From: Thermoleophilia bacterium
GTDB taxonomy: Bacteria > Actinomycetota > Thermoleophilia > Gaiellales > Gaiellaceae
Direction: 5' to 3'
Assembly: GCA_013362295.1 (NCBI GenBank)
Contig: JABFWJ010000282.1
Span: forward strand, 1 to 17,445
DNA length: 17,445 bases
The position numbers and the translations under genes are program-made. Below are positions 6,322-12,672 of the stretch, piece by piece. The notes beneath the pieces were generated by a model. That model ran no database searches. It saw only the letters and a program-made list of their open reading frames with translations, and was not told the DNA's origin. Numbering within the stretch: the first letter of the stretch is position 1; each line of letters begins with the position of its first letter.

Positions 6322-7764
6322 ATGCAGCGTTTCGTGACGCCGGAGAACAAGAAGTGGTGGACGCTCGGAGCCGTGTCGGTCGGGCTGTTCATGATCATGC
6401 TCGACAACACCGTGGTCAACGTGGCGCTGCCGTCGATGCGCGCCTCGCTGCACATGACCCTGTCCGAGCTCGAGTGGGTGGTCGCCGGCTACGCGCTGAC
6501 GTTCGCTGCGTTCATGCTGATCGGCGGCAAGCTCGCCGACTTCTCCGGCCGGCGGTTGATCTTCGGCATCGGACTGGTGGTCTTCACGGGGGCGAGCCTC
6601 GCGTGCGGGCTCGCGCCGAACGGCGGCTTCCTGATCGGCGCGCGCGTCGTGCAGGGCCTGGGCGGCGCGCTGATGAATCCCGCGACGCTGTCGATCATCA
6701 CCGCGACGTTCCCGCCGCGCGAGCGTGGGAAGGCGATCGGCATCTGGGCCGGCGTGTCCGCGATGGCCCTCGCGATCGGCCCGCTCGTCGGCGGCGTGCT
6801 GACGCAGCACGTCAACTGGAACTGGATCTTCTTCATCAACGTGCCCGTCGGCATTCTCGGGCTGCTCGCCCTTCCCGTGTTCATCGACGAGTCCCGCGAC
6901 ACCTCGGCCGACCAGCGTCTCGACGTACCCGGCCTCGCGACCTCGGGCCTCGGGCTCTTCTCGCTCACGTATGCGTTCATCGAGGCGAACAACTTCGGGT
7001 GGTCGTCGGGCCGCATCATCGGCGCGTTCGTGGTCGCCGCGATCGCGCTGATCGCGTTCGTCCTGCTCGAGCGCCACCAGCGTGCCCCGATGCTGGACCT
7101 CTCGCTCTTCCGCAACCGCACCTTCAGCGGCGCGAATTCGGCGATGCTCTTCGTCGGGCTCGCGATGTTCGGGACGTTCTTCTACGTCTCGCTCTACATG
7201 CAGAACGTCCTTGGCTACTCGCCCGTCCAGACGGGGGCCAGCTTCCTGCCCATGACGCTGCTCGTCATCCTGATCGCGCCGCGCGCCGGCGCGCTCACCG
7301 ACCGTGTCGGCTCGCGCTGGCTCGTGGGCGGCGGCATGACGCTGCTTGCCACGATGCTCTTCTATTACTCGCGGCTCGGCGCGCACGAGAGCTTCTGGGT
7401 GCTGCTGCCCGGCCTGCTCCTCGGCGGCATCGGGATGGGCATGACCATGACCCCGGTGACGGCCGCAGCGATGAGCGCGGTCGCGGTCGACAAGGCCGGC
7501 GTCGGCTCGGCCGTCCTGAACTCGGCACGTCAGGTCGGCGGCTCGCTCGGGATTGCCGTCATGGGGGCGATCGTCGCCGCGGGGATCAGCACGGCGGCGA
7601 AGGCCGGCGACTCGCCTCGGATCGCCTACCTGCACGGCTTCCATGACGCGCTGCGCGTCGGCTCCGCGCTCTGCATCGCCGGAGCGATCGTCGCCGTCCT
7701 GGCGATCCGCAAGATCGAGCATCGCCACCATGCCGAGGAAGCGGTGGCGGAGCTGGCGGCGTAA
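6322..7764 (+). CDS. MFS multidrug efflux transporter, DHA2 (14-TM, EmrB/QacA-like)
   Basis: A 480-aa drug:H+ antiporter of the inner membrane. It shows the DHA2 markers: MIMLDNTVVNVALPSM in helix 1 (motif D1), GKLADFSGRR (motif A) after helix 2, ARVVQGLGGALMNPA, and the NWIFFINVPVG segment typical of EmrB/QacA proteins. Hydrophobic segments fit 14 helices. The start is fixed by a strong GGGAGGTGG at 6312-6320; the frame is open further upstream, but that is the antisense of the ligase gene. Its TAA overlaps the ATG of tetR (TAATG), so pump and repressor are one operon, under the operator at 6275-6292. The drug substrate cannot be read from sequence. Confidence 0.94.
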   Translation: MQRFVTPENKKWWTLGAVSVGLFMIMLDNTVVNVALPSMRASLHMTLSELEWVVAGYALTFAAFMLIGGKLADFSGRRLIFGIGLVVFTGASLACGLAPNGGFLIGARVVQGLGGALMNPATLSIITATFPPRERGKAIGIWAGVSAMALAIGPLVGGVLTQHVNWNWIFFINVPVGILGLLALPVFIDESRDTSADQRLDVPGLATSGLGLFSLTYAFIEANNFGWSSGRIIGAFVVAAIALIAFVLLERHQRAPMLDLSLFRNRTFSGANSAMLFVGLAMFGTFFYVSLYMQNVLGYSPVQTGASFLPMTLLVILIAPRAGALTDRVGSRWLVGGGMTLLATMLFYYSRLGAHESFWVLLPGLLLGGIGMGMTMTPVTAAAMSAVAVDKAGVGSAVLNSARQVGGSLGIAVMGAIVAAGISTAAKAGDSPRIAYLHGFHDALRVGSALCIAGAIVAVLAIRKIEHRHHAEEAVAELAA

Positions 7765-8366
7765 TGACCACGACGCGGCTGCGGCTGACCGCGGATGCGC
7801 GCCGGCAGGCGGTCCTCGAGACCGCCTGCCACGTCTTCTCGCGTTCGAGCTACCGCGGTGCGACGACCGCCGAGATCGCGCGCGAGGCCGGCATCTCCGA
7901 GCCGATCCTCTACCGCCACTTCGGCTCGAAGCGCGACCTCTACCTCGCCTGCCTCGGCCACGCGTGGGAGACGTTCCGGGAGGAGGCGGAGAACGCGATC
8001 GCCGCAGACCCGGTCGGCTGCCTCGGCGTGATCGCCGACCGCTACATGGCGAAGGGCAAGCGGCTGCGCGTCGTCGACCTGTGGATCCAGGCGCTCACGG
8101 AGGCCTCCGAGGACAGGGTGATCGCCGTCGCGCTCCGCGGCCAGGTGCGTGAGGTGCACGACTTCTTCGCCCGGTTGATCCGCGAGGGGCAGGCGCGCGG
8201 GGTGGTCAACGCCGACCGCGATCCGATCGCCGAGGCGTGGATCTTCGTCGGCGGCGGGCTGCTTGTGACGATGGACAGCCGCCTCGGCGGCCTGCTCGGC
8301 GACGACCTCGAGCGGGTGCGCTCCGAGCGCGCCCGCTGGATGCTCGCTCCTCGCGCCGAGGCCTGA
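7764..8366 (+). CDS. TetR-family transcriptional repressor
   Basis: A 200-aa TetR protein. Residues about 10-57 are the DNA-binding domain, with TTAEIAREAGISEPILYRHF as the helix-turn-helix and the usual GSKRDLYLACL after it; the rest is an all-helical ligand-binding/dimer domain. The start codon overlaps the stop of the efflux gene, so it depends on the same promoter and should repress its own operon until a pump substrate binds. The palindrome AGTTAGCA-GT-TGCTAACT upstream of the pump is its likely site. It is the last gene before the 359-bp non-coding region. Confidence 0.93.
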   Translation: MTTTRLRLTADARRQAVLETACHVFSRSSYRGATTAEIAREAGISEPILYRHFGSKRDLYLACLGHAWETFREEAENAIAADPVGCLGVIADRYMAKGKRLRVVDLWIQALTEASEDRVIAVALRGQVREVHDFFARLIREGQARGVVNADRDPIAEAWIFVGGGLLVTMDSRLGGLLGDDLERVRSERARWMLAPRAEA

Positions 8367-8381
8367 GAAAGGCAGAGGCGC

Positions 8382-8423
8382 AAAAAAAAGGAGGGCCCCC
8401 GGCTGCGGCTCCCGGGGCCCTCC
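8382..8423 (-). terminator. Rho-independent terminator reading leftward (GC hairpin plus T8)
   Basis: On the minus strand a 10-bp GC stem (GGAGGGCCCC at 8423-8414 paired with 8399-8390) is directly followed by eight T residues (8389-8382). The polarity serves leftward transcription; on the plus strand the A-run precedes the stem, so for tetR it would be only a T-less hairpin. No minus-strand protein gene lies upstream of it. Confidence 0.75.
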
Positions 8424-8458
8424 GTATGTGGGAGCCCCGGCTGCGGCTCCCGGGGCTC
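8397..8458. repeat. Tandem duplicated GC hairpin
   Basis: The same 22-base core occurs at 8397-8418 and 8435-8456, each copy forming a hairpin: 8390-8399 with 8414-8423 (10 bp) and 8432-8440 with 8450-8458 (9 bp). The copies are 38 bases apart. Only the left copy has the adjoining A-run, so only it is a full terminator on the minus strand. Confidence 0.75.
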
Positions 8459-8599
8459 TCCGTTTGGTCAGGCGGGGCGCCGGTTGGGCAATTCCGAAAA
8501 GTCCCTGGGTCTGCGGCCCACCCGGATCTTCCGGCTAATCGCCTCTGGCGCTCCCCCTGCACGCGACCCTGGCGTCCGGCCGTCGTGCAAGGTGCGCTC

Positions 8600-8628
8600 A
8601 CTGTACGAGCCATGTCCCGGAATGTCAA
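8600..8628 (-). promoter_or_regulatory. Strong sigma-70-like promoter pointing left
   Basis: On the minus strand TTGACA (8628-8623) is a perfect -35, followed by exactly 17 bases and TACAGT (8605-8600) as -10. Transcription would start near 8593 and run into the candidate small RNA. It is the best-matching -35/-10 pair I found in the window. Confidence 0.6.
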
Positions 8629-8667
8629 GTAGCTCGGTCAAGTGATTCGGGAATCCCCAGCTTGACC
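8624..8667. promoter_or_regulatory. Operator-like repeat cluster (GTCAAGT direct and inverted repeats)
   Basis: GTCAAGT occurs at 8624-8630 and 8637-8643 (13 bases apart), and GGTCAAG at 8636-8642 has its exact inverse CTTGACC at 8661-8667. A small palindrome GATTC-GG-GAATC lies between them at 8644-8655. The first repeat overlaps the -35 of the leftward promoter. The cluster sits between the small-RNA unit and the XRE-TPR gene, a natural place for that regulator to bind. I could not identify a convincing rightward promoter here. Confidence 0.45.
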
Positions 8668-8707
8668 AAAATTCCCGGTAATCATGCCCCTTTTGGGGGA
8701 GTGTCCG

Positions 8708-8716
8708 AAGGAGGGG
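8708..8716 (+). promoter_or_regulatory. Ribosome binding site AAGGAGGGG that fixes a TTG start
   Basis: AAGGAGGGG is a near-perfect Shine-Dalgarno sequence. The in-frame TTG at 8726 is nine bases downstream, proper spacing. The other in-frame candidates, ATG at 8684 (upstream of this site) and ATG at 8756 (about 40 bases downstream), have no such site. Confidence 0.6.
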
Positions 8717-8725
8717 ATTGCATTC

Positions 8726-10108
8726 TTGTCAAGCGTCGGGCATGCTGGGCACGACATGACTCCTCGCGCCGCACGCGGGATCACGACCGGGGCTGCCGCC
8801 GTTTCGCGGGCACCGCGCCTCGGCGAGCGCCTGCGCCAGCTGCGCGTCGCGGCCGGCCTCACGCAGACAGACCTCGCGGGCGACCGGTTCTCGAAGGAGT
8901 ACATCTCCCAGATCGAGCGGGGGAAGACGCGCCCGACCACCGAGACGACGGAGTGGCTCGCCCTCCGGCTCGGGGTCGACGCCGGCTTCCTCCAGAGCGG
9001 TGTCTCCGCCGACGAGCGGTCGAAGGCCGAGGCGATCCTGGCCCGCGCCGATGCGCTGCTCGAGGAGCACCAGCTCGACGAGGCCGTTCAGGAGTACACG
9101 CGGGCCCTGCCTGCGGTGCTCGGGACCGGCGCCGTCGAGCTCCACGTCCGCGCCCTGAACGGCGAGGCCATGGCCCGCGCCCAGTCGGGCGACGTACGCG
9201 GCGGGCTCGCGCTGCTCGCGCAGTCACGGACGATCGTCGAGCGTGACGAATTCTCCGACATCGACCGCGCCGAAGTCCTGTACCGGGTCGGGGTCTGCCG
9301 GTACATGCTGTCGAGCATCTCGACGGCCGTCGGTCTCTTCAACGAGGCGCTGACGCTCGCAGAGCGCTCCGGCCTCCCCTCCGACGGGCTCCGGCTCAAC
9401 ATCTTCGCCTGGCGCTCGCGGTGCTACCGCCGGCAGCGCGACTACGAGGCCGCTCGCGAGGACGTCGAGCGCGCACTCGAGCTCGCGGAGGCGATGCACG
9501 ACGCCCGCGCCCTGGGCCAGGCCTACTTCCAGGCCTCGGTGCTCGCCGAGCGCGACGGGCACTGGGTGCTCGCCCGCACCTACGCCGAGAAGGCGAAGGC
9601 GCAGTACGAGGAGCTTGCCGACCGGGCGAACGTCGGCCGGCTGCTGAACAACCTCGGCGGCCTCGAGTTCCTGCTCGGCAAGCCGGAGGCAGCCGTCGAG
9701 CACCTGAAGCATTCGTTCGCGGTCGCGCTCGAGGTCGGGCGCGAGGAGGAGGCAGCGACGGCGATCTCCTCGCTCGCACAGGTCCATCTCCGCACCGGTG
9801 ACGTGCAGCGCGCCGAGGAGCAGGCGCTCCACGCGCTCCAGCTCATCGGCGACCGCGAGAACATGATCGACGAAGTTGGGAACGCGCGCCTCGTCCTCGG
9901 CCGCGCCCTGCTCGAGCAGGAGCGCCTCGATGAGGCGGAAGTCGCATTCGCCGAGGCCGAGGACGCGTTCGCCAAGCTGTCGTCGGCCTCGCATCGCGCT
10001 GCGGCCTGGATCGCCCAGGGCGATCTGGCGACGAAGCGGGGAGACGAACGGCGTGCGGCGGCGCTCTACCGCCACGCGGCCGAGACGCTCCAAGACTTCC
10101 GGTTCTGA
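8726..10108 (+). CDS. XRE-type helix-turn-helix regulator with long TPR domain (RRNPP-like)
   Basis: A 460-aa protein from the TTG at 8726, chosen for its AAGGAGGGG site; ATG 8756 would remove ten residues without touching any domain. Residues about 32-88 form an XRE/Cro-type HTH (LGERLRQLRVAAGLTQTDLA … YISQIERGKTRPT). From about 96 to the end the protein is helical TPR repeats, e.g. AEAILARADALLEEHQLDEA, ALGQAYFQASVLAERDGHW and VGRLLNNLGGLEFLLGKPEAA. An N-terminal HTH plus C-terminal TPRs is the architecture of RRNPP regulators (PlcR, Rgg, PrgX), which bind short imported peptides. A 38-aa peptide-like ORF starts 17 bases after the stop. Upstream lie an operator-like repeat cluster and a divergent small-RNA unit. 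Many actinobacterial XRE-TPR proteins have no known ligand, so the peptide-sensing role is inferred. Confidence 0.85.
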   Translation: MSSVGHAGHDMTPRAARGITTGAAAVSRAPRLGERLRQLRVAAGLTQTDLAGDRFSKEYISQIERGKTRPTTETTEWLALRLGVDAGFLQSGVSADERSKAEAILARADALLEEHQLDEAVQEYTRALPAVLGTGAVELHVRALNGEAMARAQSGDVRGGLALLAQSRTIVERDEFSDIDRAEVLYRVGVCRYMLSSISTAVGLFNEALTLAERSGLPSDGLRLNIFAWRSRCYRRQRDYEAAREDVERALELAEAMHDARALGQAYFQASVLAERDGHWVLARTYAEKAKAQYEELADRANVGRLLNNLGGLEFLLGKPEAAVEHLKHSFAVALEVGREEEAATAISSLAQVHLRTGDVQRAEEQALHALQLIGDRENMIDEVGNARLVLGRALLEQERLDEAEVAFAEAEDAFAKLSSASHRAAAWIAQGDLATKRGDERRAAALYRHAAETLQDFRF

Positions 10109-10125
10109 GAAGGGAGGTGTTCCCT

Positions 10126-10242
10126 GTGGCAAGGATCGTGGTTCGCCGTCGCCTGGTCGTTCTGCTCGCACTTGTCGTCATCGCGGTTGTGGCCGGCGTG
10201 TTCGGTCATCCGTCTATCGGGTTCTGGGACGGCCCGGCATAG
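10126..10242 (+). CDS. 38-aa secreted-peptide-like small protein behind the TPR regulator
   Basis: GTG at 10126 follows GGGAGGTG (10112-10119) by six bases and ends with TAG at 10240-10242. The protein has a basic N terminus (MARIVVRRR), a hydrophobic core of about 17 residues and the tail GHPSIGFWDGPA. A signal-peptidase-like VVA sits after the core, which would release about 15 residues. That is the layout of Phr/PapR-type pre-peptides, and the position just behind an XRE-TPR gene is where RRNPP systems encode their peptide. The strong ribosome binding site, in a window where many genes are leaderless, argues for real translation. It could instead be a one-helix membrane protein of other function. 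No homologue is known to me. Confidence 0.6.
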   Translation: MARIVVRRRLVVLLALVVIAVVAGVFGHPSIGFWDGPA

Positions 10243-10297
10243 TTCACGACAGGAGCGATTGCTCGCGCGCTGGTTGGGGAGCCGGCGCTCGAGCCGG

Positions 10298-10903
10298 TCA
10301 GACGTGCTGCTTCGTCAGCAGCCGTAGGTCGTGCAGCACCTGCTGCGCGTTGACCTGCGCGTCGTAGAGGACCCGTTCGCGGCCTCGCGCGTCGACGAGC
10401 GCCGTGTAGGCGATGTGGTCGACGAGATTCGGCTTGCGGTCGACCGAGACGACGTTCCAGGCCGCCCAGACGCGCCGCAGCTGGGCGCGGCTCCCGATCA
10501 GGTAGTGGAACGACGGCACGAGGTGCATCCGGCGCGCATAGGCGCGCACCGCGCGCGGGCTGTCGCCCTTCGGATCGACGCTCACCGCCAGCACCTCGAC
10601 CTTCGAGCGTGGGCCGATCGTGCGCAGCACGGTGTTCAGGTTCGATGCGATCAGCGGACAGACGTCCGGGCAGTGCGTGTAGAGGAACGTCACGAGCACG
10701 TGGTGCCCGCGCAAGCTGCCGAGCGTGAAGGGCCGACCTGACGCGTCGGCGAGCGAGAGCGGCGGCGCGGGTCGCGGCGGCGTGAGCGCCCCGCCGGCGA
10801 AGGTCGCCTTCGTGGGCGGCGGCGCGTCGACGAGCTTCGGCCTCGGATTGCCGCAACCCGCAACGAGTGCGAGCACGGCAAGCAGCATCAGCGGGCGATG
10901 CAC
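10298..10903 (-). CDS. SCO1/SenC-family copper chaperone lipoprotein
   Basis: A 201-aa lipoprotein that delivers copper to, or reduces, the CuA site of cytochrome c oxidase on the outer face of the membrane. The signal peptide ends in the lipobox LVAGC (Cys17). The thioredoxin-fold domain has THCPDVCP with the copper-binding cysteines C78 and C82, and the third ligand H163 in LVDHIAYTALVD, so all three copper ligands are present. Start is GTG 10903, with TACCGT six bases upstream (10910-10915) as a leaderless -10; the ATG at 10888 would leave a very short signal peptide. It faces the small-peptide gene convergently and diverges from the UbiB-like gene. CtaA, encoded further right, serves the same oxidase. 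Confidence 0.93.
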   Translation of the reverse strand: MHRPLMLLAVLALVAGCGNPRPKLVDAPPPTKATFAGGALTPPRPAPPLSLADASGRPFTLGSLRGHHVLVTFLYTHCPDVCPLIASNLNTVLRTIGPRSKVEVLAVSVDPKGDSPRAVRAYARRMHLVPSFHYLIGSRAQLRRVWAAWNVVSVDRKPNLVDHIAYTALVDARGRERVLYDAQVNAQQVLHDLRLLTKQHV

Positions 10904-10909
10904 GCTGCA

Positions 10910-10915
10910 ACGGTA
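10910..10915 (-). promoter_or_regulatory. -10-like box TACCGT for the SCO1 gene
   Basis: On the minus strand TACCGT lies six bases before GTG 10903, supporting that start and a leaderless transcript. No clear -35 is seen. Confidence 0.4.
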
Positions 10916-10968
10916 GATGAATCTCGCGTCGTTTCCATGGCAGGCTACGAGGGCAGATTGCCCGCGGG

Positions 10969-12561
10969 ATGGCGGAGCAGAGCAAAGCGAGGCGCGCCCT
11001 CGAGTTGACGCTCGTCGCCCGACGCACCCACCTGCTGCGCGTGCTGCGCGAGGTGGGCGTCGTCGGCGGCAAGCAGGCGACGCGCGCAGCAGCCGTCCGG
11101 TTCCGGGAGGCCCTCGAGGAGCTCGGCACGACGTTCGTCAAGCTCGGCCAGCTGCTCTCGTCGCGGCCCGACCTGCTGCCGGACGTCTACATCGACGAGC
11201 TGATGAAGCTCGTCGACGATGTCCCGCCTCTGCCCTTCGCTCCGCTGCGCGACGTGATCGAGGAGGACATCGGCCTCGACGCGTTCGCGTCGATCGACGA
11301 GGTGCCGCTCGCGAGCGCGTCGATCGGCCAGATCCATCCGGCGCTGCTGAGGAGCGGGCGGGAGGTCGTCGTCAAGGTGCGGCGGCCGGGGATCGTCGAA
11401 CGGGTCGAGCTCGACCTCGATCTCCTGCGCAAGACGGCGGCGATCGCCGAGAAACGCTCCGGGACGGCGCGCCTGCTGCAGCTGAACGCGCTGGCCGACG
11501 AGCTCGAGCAGCACCTGCGGGCCGAGCTCGACTTCGTCGAGGAGGCGCACAACGCCGAGCTGATCGCGTCGGTGATCGCCGAATACAGCGAGGAGCTGTA
11601 CGTCCCCGACGTGATCCACCCCTACGTGACCGAGCGGGTGCTCGTGATGGAGCGCGTCCACGGCACGAAGGTCGCGGACGAGCACGGGCTCGAGCCCGAG
11701 CGTGCCGTCGAGCTCGCGGAGACGTTCTTCCGTGCGTACATCCGGCAGGTGACGGTGAAGGGGCTCTATCACGCGGACCCGCACCGCGGCAACGTCTTCC
11801 TGACGCCCGACGGCCGTCTCGCCCTGCTCGACTTCGGTCTGATCGGCCGGCTCGACGACGACACACGCACCTCGCTCGCGCTCTTGCTGCTGGCGATCGC
11901 GCAGAACCGCGCCGACGACGTCGGCGACCTGATCATCTCGCTCTCGCTGACGACGGCGGAGTCGGACGAGCCCGGGTTCGTGCACGACCTGCGCCGCAAG
12001 CTCCCGCGCTACCAGTGGCGGCCGTTGGCCGGGATCCGGACGGGCGAAGGGCTCGCCGATCTCCAGCGGCTCGCGTTGCAGCACGGGATCGCTCTCCCGA
12101 CGTCGTTCGCGCTCGTCGGCAAGACGCTCGCGCAAGCCGAGACGATCGCGCGCATCCTGCACCCACACCTCGACCCGGTGCAGACGATCCGCAGCGAGGG
12201 CTGGGCGGTGATGGCGCACGAGGCCGAGCGCCGCCTCGAGCCGAACCAGCTGCTCGCCTTCGCGTTCACCCAGCTGCAGCCGCTGATCCGCGTCCCGCGC
12301 CGGGCCGCGCAACTCGCGCAGAAGCTCGAGGCCGGGACGCTGAAGGTCGGCATCACGCCGGTCGGGCTCGGCGACTTCGAGGCGCTCGTGCGCTCGACGG
12401 CCAACCGCATCGGGGCTGCGATCATCGTCTCCGCGCTGCTGATCGCGTCGGCGCTGATGGCGCGCGTGAACCACACGCTGTCGGTGATCGGGTTCCTCGT
12501 CGCAGCCGCCTTCGGCGTCTACATGCTCTGGCGCATCCTGCGCACGCCCGGCGGCCTGTGA
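10969..12561 (+). CDS. ABC1/AarF/UbiB-family atypical kinase-like protein
   Basis: A 530-aa UbiB/ADCK-type protein, a family tied to isoprenoid quinone biosynthesis and lipid handling at the membrane. All family marks are present: the KxGQ motif in FVKLGQLLSSRPDLLP (58-61), the alanine-rich loop PLASASIGQ (113-121) replacing the glycine-rich loop, the ATP-site lysine in VVVKVRRPG (K136), ELDF (ExD, E186/D188), HADPHRGN (268-275) and DFG (288-290). Two hydrophobic helices near the C terminus (about 473-490 and 495-515) anchor it to the membrane, as in other UbiB proteins. ATG 10969 has neither a ribosome binding site nor a TAnnnT box at the leaderless spacing. It diverges from SCO1 with 65 bases between starts and ends at a repeat-bearing convergent junction. 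In an actinobacterium its quinone would probably be menaquinone, but that is inferred. Confidence 0.92.
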   Translation: MAEQSKARRALELTLVARRTHLLRVLREVGVVGGKQATRAAAVRFREALEELGTTFVKLGQLLSSRPDLLPDVYIDELMKLVDDVPPLPFAPLRDVIEEDIGLDAFASIDEVPLASASIGQIHPALLRSGREVVVKVRRPGIVERVELDLDLLRKTAAIAEKRSGTARLLQLNALADELEQHLRAELDFVEEAHNAELIASVIAEYSEELYVPDVIHPYVTERVLVMERVHGTKVADEHGLEPERAVELAETFFRAYIRQVTVKGLYHADPHRGNVFLTPDGRLALLDFGLIGRLDDDTRTSLALLLLAIAQNRADDVGDLIISLSLTTAESDEPGFVHDLRRKLPRYQWRPLAGIRTGEGLADLQRLALQHGIALPTSFALVGKTLAQAETIARILHPHLDPVQTIRSEGWAVMAHEAERRLEPNQLLAFAFTQLQPLIRVPRRAAQLAQKLEAGTLKVGITPVGLGDFEALVRSTANRIGAAIIVSALLIASALMARVNHTLSVIGFLVAAAFGVYMLWRILRTPGGL

Positions 12562-12581
12562 GCCAACCTGCATGAACTGCT

Positions 12582-12614
12582 CGAATCTGGTTGCGCTGCG
12601 CGCAATCAGATTCG
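12582..12614. repeat. Palindromic dispersed repeat (REP-like), copy 2
   Basis: CGAATCTGGTTGCGC (12582-12596), loop TGC, and GCGCAATCAGATTCG (12600-12614) form a 15-bp stem with one mismatch. It is the same family as the hairpin at 1528-1560 and again lies between two converging genes. Confidence 0.75.
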
Positions 12615-12627
12615 GCCGGTCCCTGTC

Positions 12628-12660
12628 CGAACCTGATTCGCCGCAGGCGAACCAGATTCG
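12628..12660. repeat. Palindromic dispersed repeat (REP-like), copy 3
   Basis: CGAACCTGATTCGCC (12628-12642), loop GCA, and GGCGAACCAGATTCG (12646-12660) form a 15-bp stem with two mismatches. The right arm and its flank (CGAACCAGATTCGAG, then CCTT after one base) match the copy at 1546-1560 beyond the stem. It ends 12 bases before the SDR stop codon and may serve as a terminator for both converging genes. Confidence 0.75.
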
Positions 12661-12672
12661 AGTCCTTTGTCC

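Larger units (their letters stand above)
8382..8593 (-). ncRNA. Candidate structured small RNA, about 210 nt
   Basis: A TTGACA-N17-TACAGT promoter on the minus strand (8628-8600) and a terminator ending at 8382 bracket about 210 nt with no credible minus-strand gene. The RNA would fold into consecutive stem-loops: a long 5' hairpin (8592-8582 with 8567-8555), CGCC-AGA-GGCG (8550-8540), CCGGA-AGA-TCCGG (8534-8522), an alternative GGGT/ACCC stem (8523-8507), and two GC hairpins at the 3' end. I do not recognise it as tmRNA, SRP RNA, 6S or RNase P RNA, nor a known riboswitch. It may act in trans or as antisense to a tetR read-through transcript. It diverges from the XRE-TPR regulator gene, which might control it. 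Confidence 0.5.

Noticed and set aside
8461..8640. Known riboswitch (c-di-AMP ydaO-type or cobalamin) on the plus strand upstream of the XRE-TPR gene
   Set aside because: A GGCTAATCGCC stretch recalls part of a ydaO element, but the other conserved segments are absent. Promoter and terminator both point to the minus strand instead.
8206..8940. Minus-strand protein genes that would explain the leftward terminator at 8382-8423
   Set aside because: The open frames there are Arg/Pro/Ser-rich, have no ribosome binding site or recognisable domain, and one begins inside the XRE-TPR coding region.
10243..10297. Terminator hairpin between the small-peptide gene and SCO1
   Set aside because: Only short 4-5 bp inverted repeats (e.g. 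CCGGC…GCCGG) are present, without a T-run; too weak to call.
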